This document shows positions 30,413-37,978 of a stretch of 48,274 bases of DNA, piece by piece. The stretch's first letter is position 1. Every line of letters begins with the position of its first letter. The stretch is from DATDAH01 sp036525535. GTDB taxonomy: Bacteria; Actinomycetota; Acidimicrobiia; Acidimicrobiales; DATDAH01. The stretch spans positions 1 through 48,274 of the forward strand of contig DATDAH010000381.1 in NCBI GenBank assembly GCA_036525535.1. Direction: 5' to 3'. The position numbers were made by a program, and so were the translations under genes. The notes under the pieces are model-generated. The model saw nothing but the letters and a program-made list of their open reading frames with translations, ran no database searches and was not told the DNA's origin.

Positions 30413-33076
30413 ATGACCACTGACCGCACCGACCTCGTCGTCGACGGCGTGCGCACCGAGTACGGCACGAGCGCCGTGGTCGGAACCGCCACCCCTCGCC
30501 TGTCCTGGGTCGTCAGCCGCGCCCCGGCCGGCTGGCAGCACCAGGCCACCGAGCTCCGCCGTCTCGACGATGACGGCGCGGTCGCCGAGGAGGCGACCGT
30601 CGACGGTGACGCGTCGGTGCTCGTGGCCTGGCCCTTCGCCCCGCTGGCCTCCCGTGAGCGCGCCGACGTGCAGCTGCGGGTGCTCGGCGCAGACGGTGAA
30701 CCCAGCCCGTGGACGGCGCCCCTCACGGTCGAGGCGGGCCTGCTCGATCCGTCGGACTGGCGGGCCGTGCCCGTCACGGCCGACTTCCCGGACGAGGTCC
30801 CCGAGCGGCCGATCCGGTTCCGCCGCACCTTTGATGTAGGAGAGGGACTGGCCGAGGCTCGCCTCTACGTCAGCGCCCTCGGGACCTACGACGCCCATTG
30901 CAACGGTGAGCCCGTGGGCGAGGAGCTCCTGGCCCCGGGTTGGACCTCCTACCGGCACCGCATCCGCTACGCGACGCGCGACCTGACCGACCGACTGGTC
31001 CCCGGAGCGAATGCGCTCGGCCTGACCGTGGCCGAGGGCTGGTGGCGCGGTCGTCTCGGCTTCATGGACGGGCAGCGGGAGAACTACGGCGACCAGATCG
31101 GGCCGATCGCGCAGCTCGAGCTGGTCTACGAGGACGGTTCCCGCGACATCGTCGTCACCGACGGATCCTGGCGCGCCGGCCTCGGTCCCCACCTCTACGC
31201 CAGCCTCTACGACGGCGAGCACTATGACGCCCGCCTCGAGGACCCGGCGTGGGCGACGGCGGCGTTCGACGACGGGGCATGGACGCCGGTCGTCGAGCTG
31301 GAGAGCGTCGCCGAGCAGTTGGAGGCCCCGGTCGGGCCGCCCGTCCGCCGCACCGAAGTCCTCGCGCCGGTGGCCATCGCCCGCTCCCCCGCCGGTGCCG
31401 TGCTCGTCGACTTCGGTCAGGTCATCGCCGGCGTCACCCGCCTCCGGGTGGACGGTCCGGCCGGGACCGAGGTGCGACTGCGCCACGCCGAGGTCCTCGA
31501 GCACGGTGAGCTCGGGACCCGGCCCCTGCGCAACGCCGAGGCCACCGACGTGTTCATCCTCGGCGGGGGCGGCGTCGAGACCTACGAGCCCGCCTTCACG
31601 AGCCACGGCTTCCGCTACGTCGAGGTGTCGGGCTGGCCGGGCGAGCTCGAGCCGGCGGACATCGAGGCGTGCTTCTGCACCTCGGACCTCCCGACCACGG
31701 GCACCTTCCGCTGCTCGAACGACGACCTCAACACCCTGCACGACAACATCCGCCGCGGCTGGCGGGGCAACGCCGTGGACCTCCCGACGGACTGTCCCCA
31801 GCGCGACGAGCGTCTCGGGTGGACCGGCGACGCCCAGGTCTTCACCCCGACGGCCACGTTCCTCACCGACTGCGCCGGCTTCCTCGCCTCCTGGCTGCGG
31901 GACCTCGCCGCAGAGCAGGACGAGTTCGGCGGTGTCCCCATGTTCGTCCCCGCCATCCCGAAGCTCATCCCCACCGGCCCGGGTTGGATCGCCGGCTGGT
32001 CCGACGCCGCCGTGGTCGTGCCCTGGCGGCTCTTCGAGCGCTACGGCGACCGGGACCTGCTCGAGCGGCAGTACCCCAGCATGGGTGCGGTGGTCGACTT
32101 CGTCGCCCACGAGCTCGACGAGCACGGAGTGGCGAGCAAGGGCTACCAGCTCGGCGACTGGCTCGACCCGAGCGCCCCGCCGGACAATGCGGCTGCAGGG
32201 CGAACCGACAGCATCCTCGTCGCCCAGGCGTACTTCAGCTGGTGCGCCCGGCTCGTGGCCGGCGCCGCCGACGTCCTCGTCCGGCCGACGGACGCCGCCC
32301 ACTACCGGGAGGTCGGTGCTCGCGCCGCCGAAGCGTTCCGCCGGGAGTTCGTCACGCCCAGTGGGCGCCTGGCCAGTGATTCCCCGACCGCCTTCGCCCT
32401 CGCCCTGCAGTTCGACCTTCTGGCCGACGACGATCAGCGGGAGCGGGCCGGACGGCGGCTGGCCCAGATCGTCCAGGCCGACCGGCACCGGATCGGCACG
32501 GGGTTCCTCGGGACGCCGCTCGTCCTCGACGCCCTCGTCGACGCCGGTCACCTCGACGACGCCTACCTCCTGCTGCTGCAGGACGAGTGCCCGTCGTGGC
32601 TCTACCAGGTGCGGATGGGGGCGACCACGGTCTGGGAGCGCTGGGACAGCATGCTGCCCGACGGCACGATCAACCCCGGCGAGATGACCTCGTTCAACCA
32701 CTACGCCTTCGGTGCCGTAGGCGACTTCCTCCACCGACGGGTGGCCGGCCGGGCCGTCGGCGCCCCCGGCGGCCGCCACCACCACATCGAGCCCCGGCCC
32801 GGTGGCGGCCTCACCGACGCCGAGGCGACCCTCGAGACCCCCTACGGCCCCGTTGCGGTCGCCTGGCACCGCCAGGGACCACAGCTCCGGCTGAACGTGG
32901 ACCTCCCCCCGAAGGCGACGGCCACCGTGGTCCTCCCCGACGGGTCGACGACCGACCTCGGCGCCGGCCACCACGAGCTCCAGGGCGCATGCCGTCCCGC
33001 CGACGAGGACCCGTCGGCGGCGGGACCCACCCCCGAGGAGCTGATGGCGGCGCAGATCACGGCCGACGAGCCGTAG
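30413..33076 (+). CDS. Alpha-L-rhamnosidase, GH78
   Basis: An 887-residue family 78 inverting alpha-L-rhamnosidase releasing rhamnose from glycosides or pectic side chains. The N-terminal beta-sandwich regions run from TEYGTSAVVGTATPRLSWVV to GYRYVEVSG-like sequence. The catalytic (alpha/alpha)6 barrel contains the hallmark DCPQRDERLGWTGDAQVF with the general-acid Glu, and WERWDSMLPDGTINPGEMTSFNHYAFGAVGDFLH at its end. The C-terminal beta domain ends near residue 870. No signal peptide is seen, so it is intracellular. AGGAG at 30400-30404 precedes the ATG. It closes the rhamnose operon; the convergent sulfatase-superfamily gene ends 14 bases later. Confidence 0.95.
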   Translation: MTTDRTDLVVDGVRTEYGTSAVVGTATPRLSWVVSRAPAGWQHQATELRRLDDDGAVAEEATVDGDASVLVAWPFAPLASRERADVQLRVLGADGEPSPWTAPLTVEAGLLDPSDWRAVPVTADFPDEVPERPIRFRRTFDVGEGLAEARLYVSALGTYDAHCNGEPVGEELLAPGWTSYRHRIRYATRDLTDRLVPGANALGLTVAEGWWRGRLGFMDGQRENYGDQIGPIAQLELVYEDGSRDIVVTDGSWRAGLGPHLYASLYDGEHYDARLEDPAWATAAFDDGAWTPVVELESVAEQLEAPVGPPVRRTEVLAPVAIARSPAGAVLVDFGQVIAGVTRLRVDGPAGTEVRLRHAEVLEHGELGTRPLRNAEATDVFILGGGGVETYEPAFTSHGFRYVEVSGWPGELEPADIEACFCTSDLPTTGTFRCSNDDLNTLHDNIRRGWRGNAVDLPTDCPQRDERLGWTGDAQVFTPTATFLTDCAGFLASWLRDLAAEQDEFGGVPMFVPAIPKLIPTGPGWIAGWSDAAVVVPWRLFERYGDRDLLERQYPSMGAVVDFVAHELDEHGVASKGYQLGDWLDPSAPPDNAAAGRTDSILVAQAYFSWCARLVAGAADVLVRPTDAAHYREVGARAAEAFRREFVTPSGRLASDSPTAFALALQFDLLADDDQRERAGRRLAQIVQADRHRIGTGFLGTPLVLDALVDAGHLDDAYLLLLQDECPSWLYQVRMGATTVWERWDSMLPDGTINPGEMTSFNHYAFGAVGDFLHRRVAGRAVGAPGGRHHHIEPRPGGGLTDAEATLETPYGPVAVAWHRQGPQLRLNVDLPPKATATVVLPDGSTTDLGAGHHELQGACRPADEDPSAAGPTPEELMAAQITADEP

Positions 33077-33092
33077 AGCGGGCGGACCGCTC
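33076..33092. terminator. Short hairpin between convergent genes
   Basis: GAGCGG (33076-33081) pairs with CCGCTC (33087-33092) around a 5-nt loop. It is the only structure in the 14-base gap between the rhamnosidase and the membrane sulfatase-superfamily gene. Too short for a firm call. Confidence 0.3.
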
Positions 33093-35334
33093 AGCTCGCC
33101 ACGTTCTGGTGCACGGCGTGGAGCACGCGGGCGCCTTCGTCCCCGGACACGGCGTACAGGTCGATCTCGTTGTCCCCTGGGCGCAGCATGGACGGCACGA
33201 GCATCGCCTCCACCGAATGGGATTGGTCGTCGGTCGCGAAGGTCTCGACGACCGCAGCCACGCGCCCGTTCAGCGCGATGGCGAAGAGCGGAGCCACGTG
33301 ATCCGCGGGACCGTCGACGTGGCCGCGCAGGCGCGCCGGAACCGTCCCGGACGAGGGGTCCACACGGGCGAAGTCGCCGGCGTTGTCGATCGTCGCCGCC
33401 CACGGCGACGGATCGGCGACGACCAGGTCGTCGGTCCGTTGCCCGACGAGCTCGCCGGCGTCGGTCAGGTCGTAGAGGCGGTAGCGGGGGTTGTCGTCCC
33501 GCAGGAGGACGTCGACGTTCCGCGCCAGGACCTCGTGGCGATAGTCATCGGAGCGGAACTCGACCTCTTCGAGCTCCTGGCCCGATCCACGTTCGCTGAA
33601 GAAGGTGCGCCGATCATCCTCGTGCCGGGACGAGAGCAGAGAGATCCCGTCGACCGACCACGGCAACTCGACGCCGAGGAGGTCGACGAGCGTCGGCAGG
33701 ATGTCGACCGTCTCCGCGTCGGCGTCGCTGATCTCACCCGCCCCGAGCCCGGGAGCCTTGATGAGCAGCGGCGCGTAGAGCACATCGGGAAAGGCCGCCT
33801 CGTCCTCGGCGCTCACGATGCGCCTCGGCCCGCCCGGCGTGAGCCCGACGCCGTGGTCCGCGGCCACGACCACGATGCTGTCCTCGTAGAGGTGCGTCTC
33901 CCGCAGCCGGTCGAGGACCTGACCGATGTAAGCGTCGGCGTAACCCGCCTGAAGGATCAAGCGCTGCTCCTGGAGGGCGATCGCGGCCGGGTCGTCGCTG
34001 ATGTCGGGGCTGGTGTCGAACTCGCCGCGGGCTGCCATCGCCCCGATGTCGTCGTAGGCGTGACCCGAGGGAAGGAACCGGTAGGGCACGTGGGGAAGGA
34101 GGACGTGCAGGAAGTGCAGGGTCGGCGGCTCGTCGCGCTCGATGGAGGTGAGCAGATCGGACGTGGACTCGACGCTGAGCACCGGGAGGCCGGTGAGACC
34201 CCATTCGTTCTCGGCCGCCGCGCCCTCGCTTCGCGCTTCGTCCACCGCCTCGTCGACGGCCGTGCCGGCTCCCGGGACGGTGGTCGGGGCGGTGACGTCT
34301 TCGGCGAGGGTGGCTTCCGGGGAGATCTCGTCGCCCCTGGGGTCGGCCATCGTGCGCCAAGCCCGCGCCGCGTCGCCGAGCAGGTCCAAGATCGGGCTCG
34401 GCCGGGCCGGTTCGTCATCGGCTACGGGCTCCGTCTCGGTGTCCGACGATGACGATTCGGTGAGGGGGGAGTCCACGAGGTCGCCGTCACAGAGGTTCGA
34501 GGGACAGATCCGGGTGACCGACTCGACGACGTCGAGGTCGAAGCGGCTGGCCAACATCGTGAAGAGGCTTTCGGGGTACTCGCTGGCCACCGGGGCCGCC
34601 GCGCTGGTGGGGTAGCGCCCGGTGAGGATGGCCGGGACGGCCGTGGTCGTCGATGTCGACACCGTCGTCGTGTTCCGGAACCAGGTCGAGTCCTCACTGA
34701 ACGCCGCCAGGTTGGGGTAGAGCTCGGGGTCGATCCTCCCGTCGGCGTTGACCAGGGTGCGCAACGGCCACTCGTCGAACTGGAGGAAGACCACGGAGCG
34801 GGGCGCTCGGACGACGCCGATCTCCGCCGCGTCGACGTGCTGGCTGGTGACCACATCGCCGACGGGGCTGGCCAGCAGGAACACGCCGACGTAGGCGATG
34901 GTGGCCAACGCGGAGAACGCCAGCACCTCGGCCACGATCGACGACCCGAGGTACGCGGCCAGCAGTCCGCCCGCGACAGCCACGGCCCCCGCGATGACCA
35001 GCACGGGCTGGTCGTCGACGAGACGGCCGAGAGCGACGAGGCCCAGGCCCAACAGCAGGCCACCGATCACGACCTGCTGTGCGATCCGGCGGAAGCGGTC
35101 CCCGGCGAGACCGATTGCCTGCACCACGAGCCACAGCACGAATGCGGGGACCAGGGCCACCACGAGGGCGACCACGATGACGTCGGCCCGGGTGGCGTCG
35201 CGGAACAGGAAGAGCTCCGGGGCGCGACCGAGCACGTCGAGCAGAGGCTGGGTGACGGCGAGGCCGGTGAGCCCGAGGATCTCGGCGAAGCTGCGCAGCC
35301 GTCCCGGGGCGCCCGAAGCAGTGCTCGTGGTCAT
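33091..35334 (-). CDS. Membrane-anchored sulfatase-superfamily protein with Thr/Ser-rich active-site loop
   Basis: A 747-residue protein with five predicted transmembrane helices in the first ~190 residues (for example VIVVALVVALVPAFVLWLVV and VLVIAGAVAVAGGLLAAYLG), then an extracytoplasmic alkaline-phosphatase/sulfatase fold. VVFLQFDEWPLRTL gives the first metal Asp, LHVLLPHVPYRFLP a His region, and IVVVAADHGVGL the Asp-His metal pair. The usual sulfatase C/S-x-P-x-R before LTGR is replaced by STSTTTAVPAILTGRYP, so there is no Cys to become formylglycine. A Thr nucleophile, as in LtaS-like phosphotransferases or phosphopentomutase, is more likely. ATG at 35334 has AAGGG seven bases upstream. 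Substrate unknown, perhaps an envelope glycan. An acidic linker around residues 300-400 is an insertion. Confidence 0.82.
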   Translation of the reverse strand: MTTSTASGAPGRLRSFAEILGLTGLAVTQPLLDVLGRAPELFLFRDATRADVIVVALVVALVPAFVLWLVVQAIGLAGDRFRRIAQQVVIGGLLLGLGLVALGRLVDDQPVLVIAGAVAVAGGLLAAYLGSSIVAEVLAFSALATIAYVGVFLLASPVGDVVTSQHVDAAEIGVVRAPRSVVFLQFDEWPLRTLVNADGRIDPELYPNLAAFSEDSTWFRNTTTVSTSTTTAVPAILTGRYPTSAAAPVASEYPESLFTMLASRFDLDVVESVTRICPSNLCDGDLVDSPLTESSSSDTETEPVADDEPARPSPILDLLGDAARAWRTMADPRGDEISPEATLAEDVTAPTTVPGAGTAVDEAVDEARSEGAAAENEWGLTGLPVLSVESTSDLLTSIERDEPPTLHFLHVLLPHVPYRFLPSGHAYDDIGAMAARGEFDTSPDISDDPAAIALQEQRLILQAGYADAYIGQVLDRLRETHLYEDSIVVVAADHGVGLTPGGPRRIVSAEDEAAFPDVLYAPLLIKAPGLGAGEISDADAETVDILPTLVDLLGVELPWSVDGISLLSSRHEDDRRTFFSERGSGQELEEVEFRSDDYRHEVLARNVDVLLRDDNPRYRLYDLTDAGELVGQRTDDLVVADPSPWAATIDNAGDFARVDPSSGTVPARLRGHVDGPADHVAPLFAIALNGRVAAVVETFATDDQSHSVEAMLVPSMLRPGDNEIDLYAVSGDEGARVLHAVHQNVAS

Positions 35335-35385
35335 GACGTCGCCCTTGGCTACCACCGATCGCCCACACCCCTGGATCGGCCGTTC

Positions 35386-35399
35386 TGTTACCGCTACCG
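35386..35399. promoter_or_regulatory. LacI-family operator at the xylose operon promoter
   Basis: TGTTACCGCTACCG fits the consensus TGNTANCGNTANCA except for the last base. It overlaps the leaderless -10 box (35395-35400) of xylA, so bound protein would block transcription. It is the second such site in the window. Confidence 0.55.
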
Positions 35400-35400
35400 T
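35395..35400 (+). promoter_or_regulatory. Leaderless -10 box for xylA
   Basis: TACCGT is followed by CCGACC and the ATG at 35407, the six-base spacing typical of leaderless actinobacterial transcripts. No ribosome-binding site is present. Confidence 0.5.
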
Positions 35401-35406
35401 CCGACC

Positions 35407-36564
35407 ATGACCGACTCGTTCACGCCCACGCCCGAGCACCGCTTCACGTTCGGCCTGTGGACGGTGGGGAACCCGGGTCGTGACCCGTTCGGCCACGAGG
35501 TCCGTCCGTCGCTGGACCCGGTCGAGAGCGTCGAGCGGCTGTCCGAGCTCGGGGCCTACGGGGTCAACTTCCACGACGACGACCTGGTCCCTCCGGGCTC
35601 GTCGCCGGCTGAGCGGGAGGCCATCGTCAAGCGGTTCCGGCGGGCGCTGGACGCCACCGGCATGAAGGTCCCGATGGCCACGACCAACCTCTTCTCGCGG
35701 CCGATCTTCAAGGAGGGGGCGTTCACGGCGAACGACCCCGACGTGCGGCGGTTCTCGGTCCAGAAGACCTGCGAGGCGATCGACCTCGGGGCTGAGCTGG
35801 GCGCCGAGGTCTACGTCATGTGGGGGGGCCGCGAAGGCGTCGAGTCCGATGCGGCGAAGGACGTCCAGTCGGCGCTCGACCGCTACAAGGAGGCGGTCGA
35901 CCTCTGCTGCGAGCACATCCGGGAGCGGGGGCTCAACCTGCGCATCGCCCTCGAGCCCAAGCCCAACGAGCCCCGCGGCGACATCTTCCTCCCGACCGTC
36001 GGCCACGCCCTCGCCTTCATCAGCCAGCTCGAGTGGCCCGACATGGTCGGCCTCAACCCCGAGTTCGCCCACGAGACCATGAGCGGCCTCTCATTCGCCC
36101 ACGCCATCGCCCAGACCCTGTGGCAGGGCAAGCTCTTCCACATCGACCTGAACGCCCAGCGGATCGGCAAGTACGACCAGGACTTCCGCTTCGGGTCCGA
36201 GGGGATCCGGGACGCGTTCTACACGGTCAAGGTCCTGGAGGACGCGGCCTGGGACGGCATGCGCCACTTCGACGCCCACCCGTACCGGACCGAGGACGCC
36301 GACGGGGTCTGGGACTTCGCCAAGGGGTGCATGCGCACCTACCTGATCCTGGCCGACAAGGCCCGCCGCTTCCACGAGGACTCGGAGATCCAGGAGGCCC
36401 TGCAGGTCGCCAAGGTGGCCGGGCTCACTGAACCCACCACCCCCGCCGGCGGCCTCGACGAGATCCGGTCGACGTCCTTCGACGAGGACGCTCTGGCCGC
36501 TCAGGGTTACGGCCTCGAGCGCCTCGACCAGCTGGTGACCGAGCTCCTCCTCGGCGTTCGGTAG
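35407..36564 (+). CDS. xylA: Xylose isomerase
   Basis: A 385-residue TIM-barrel D-xylose ketol-isomerase of the actinobacterial (short, class I) type. FTFGLWTVGNPGRDPFG is the typical opening, YGVNFHDDDLVP holds the catalytic His, and EVYVMWGGREG, ALEPKPNEPRGDIFLPT (metal Glu), GLNPEFAHETMSG, HIDLNAQ and FDAHPYR contain the metal-binding residues. The frame is open upstream to 34837 but that part is antisense to the membrane protein gene. The ATG at 35407 matches the family start. It is coupled to xylB by TAGTG. Control by the overlapping LacI-type site is likely. Confidence 0.96.
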   Translation: MTDSFTPTPEHRFTFGLWTVGNPGRDPFGHEVRPSLDPVESVERLSELGAYGVNFHDDDLVPPGSSPAEREAIVKRFRRALDATGMKVPMATTNLFSRPIFKEGAFTANDPDVRRFSVQKTCEAIDLGAELGAEVYVMWGGREGVESDAAKDVQSALDRYKEAVDLCCEHIRERGLNLRIALEPKPNEPRGDIFLPTVGHALAFISQLEWPDMVGLNPEFAHETMSGLSFAHAIAQTLWQGKLFHIDLNAQRIGKYDQDFRFGSEGIRDAFYTVKVLEDAAWDGMRHFDAHPYRTEDADGVWDFAKGCMRTYLILADKARRFHEDSEIQEALQVAKVAGLTEPTTPAGGLDEIRSTSFDEDALAAQGYGLERLDQLVTELLLGVR

Positions 36565-37976
36565 TGCCCCTGGTCGTCGGCGTCGACTCGTCGACGTCGG
36601 CGTGCAAGGTGCAGGTGCGCGACGCCGACACCGGCGCGCTGGTCGCCTCGGGCCGGGCGGCGCACCCGGCGACGACGCCGCCCCGGAGCGAGCAGCACCC
36701 CCGGGACTGGCAGGAGGCGTTCGCGCTCGCCTGCGCGGAGGCCGGAGTGCCCGACCCCCACCGGCCCGACGCGATCGCCGTCGGCGGCCAGCAACACGGG
36801 CTGGTGGTGCTCGGCGCGGACGGCGAGGTGCTCCGGCCGGCCAAGCTCTGGAACGACACCGAGTCGGCAGCGGATGCCGAGGCGCTGGTGGCCGAGCTGC
36901 CCGGCGGCGCCGCGGCCTGGGCGGCCGCGAGTGGCAGCGTTCCGGTGGCCAGCTTCACCATCACCAAGCTGGCCTGGCTCCGGAGGTGCGAGCCCGACAC
37001 GTACCGCCGGATCGCCGCCGTCCTCCTCCCTCACGACTGGCTCACCTCCCAGCTGACGGGAGACCGCACCACCGACCGTGGTGATGCGTCGGGGACCGGC
37101 TACTGGTCCCCGAGCGAGGAGCGGTACCGGGTCGACCTGCTCGATCTCGTCGGTGACGGGATTGACTGGGACACCGCGCTGCCGAACGTGCTCGGCCCGC
37201 TCGAGGGCGCCGGCCAGTGGGCCGACGCCGGTGCGGTGGTTGGCCCGGGGACCGGCGACAACATGGCCGCCGCGCTCGGGCTCGGCCTGCGTCCCGGCGA
37301 CCTCGCCCTCAGCCTCGGCACCAGCGGCACCGCGTACGCGGTCAGCGACCGACCGTCCGCCGACCCCACGGGCATCGTGGCCGGCTTCGCCGACGCCTCG
37401 GGGCGCTTCCTGCCCCTCGTCTGCACGCTCAACGCCACCAAGGTGACCGACACCGTGGCCCGCCTCCTCCGGGTCGACACCGACGAGTTGGACCAGCTCG
37501 CGCTCGAGGCGCCGCCGGGCGCAGGCGGCCTCGTGCTCGTCCCTCACCTGGACGGCGAGCGCACGCCGAACCGCCCCGGCGCCGCCGGGACGCTCACCGG
37601 CCTACGGACCGATGCCAACCCGGCGCAACTGGCTCGGGCCGCGGTCGAGGGCGTCGTCGCCAACCTCCTCGCCGGCGCGGAGGCCCTTGGCGCCGGTGCG
37701 GGCCGCGTGTTCCTCATCGGCGGGGGCGCCCACAGCGCGGCCTACCGCCGGGTCGTCGCCGACCTGACCGGTCGCACCGTCGTCGTGCCCCGCGAGGACG
37801 AGCTGGTGGCGTGTGGTGCCGCCCTCCAGGCCGCAGCTGTCCTGCAGGGCGTCGCCTTCGACGAGCTGGCCGAGGCCTGGGGGCTCGGCGCGGGCGAGGT
37901 CATCGAGCCGGACCCCACCGTCGACGGCGCCGCCATCCGGGCGGCCTACGCCACGGCAGCCGACCGAGAAAGCTGA
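36564..37976 (+). CDS. xylB: Xylulokinase
   Basis: A 470-residue FGGY kinase phosphorylating D-xylulose. VVGVDSSTSACKVQVRD is the N-terminal phosphate motif, VGGQQHGLVVLG the hinge with the sugar-contacting Gln-His, LWNDTES the substrate Asp region. The ATP site is LSLGTSGTAYAVS with RVFLIGGGAHSAAYRRVVADLTGR. The starting codon is GTG inside TAGTG with the xylA stop (36562-36564). It is followed two bases later by the GH3 gene, giving the operon xylA-xylB-GH3. Confidence 0.94.
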   Translation: MPLVVGVDSSTSACKVQVRDADTGALVASGRAAHPATTPPRSEQHPRDWQEAFALACAEAGVPDPHRPDAIAVGGQQHGLVVLGADGEVLRPAKLWNDTESAADAEALVAELPGGAAAWAAASGSVPVASFTITKLAWLRRCEPDTYRRIAAVLLPHDWLTSQLTGDRTTDRGDASGTGYWSPSEERYRVDLLDLVGDGIDWDTALPNVLGPLEGAGQWADAGAVVGPGTGDNMAAALGLGLRPGDLALSLGTSGTAYAVSDRPSADPTGIVAGFADASGRFLPLVCTLNATKVTDTVARLLRVDTDELDQLALEAPPGAGGLVLVPHLDGERTPNRPGAAGTLTGLRTDANPAQLARAAVEGVVANLLAGAEALGAGAGRVFLIGGGAHSAAYRRVVADLTGRTVVVPREDELVACGAALQAAAVLQGVAFDELAEAWGLGAGEVIEPDPTVDGAAIRAAYATAADRES

Positions 37977-37978
37977 CC

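Noticed and set aside
30386..33403. 1005-codon minus-strand frame over the alpha-rhamnosidase gene
   Set aside because: Antisense shadow; the plus strand has the GH78 hallmark DCPQRDERLGWTGD and a good ribosome-binding site.
34837..35406. Upstream extension of the xylose isomerase frame
   Set aside because: It is antisense to the membrane domain of the sulfatase-superfamily gene; xylA homology begins at 35407.
33091..36072. 993-residue version of the sulfatase-superfamily protein
   Set aside because: The extra 246 N-terminal residues are antisense to xylA and low-complexity; the ATG at 35334 has a ribosome-binding site and starts just before the first membrane helix.
36091..36375. Minus-strand small protein inside xylA
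   Set aside because: Antisense shadow with no ribosome-binding site; xylA motifs on the plus strand explain the codon structure.
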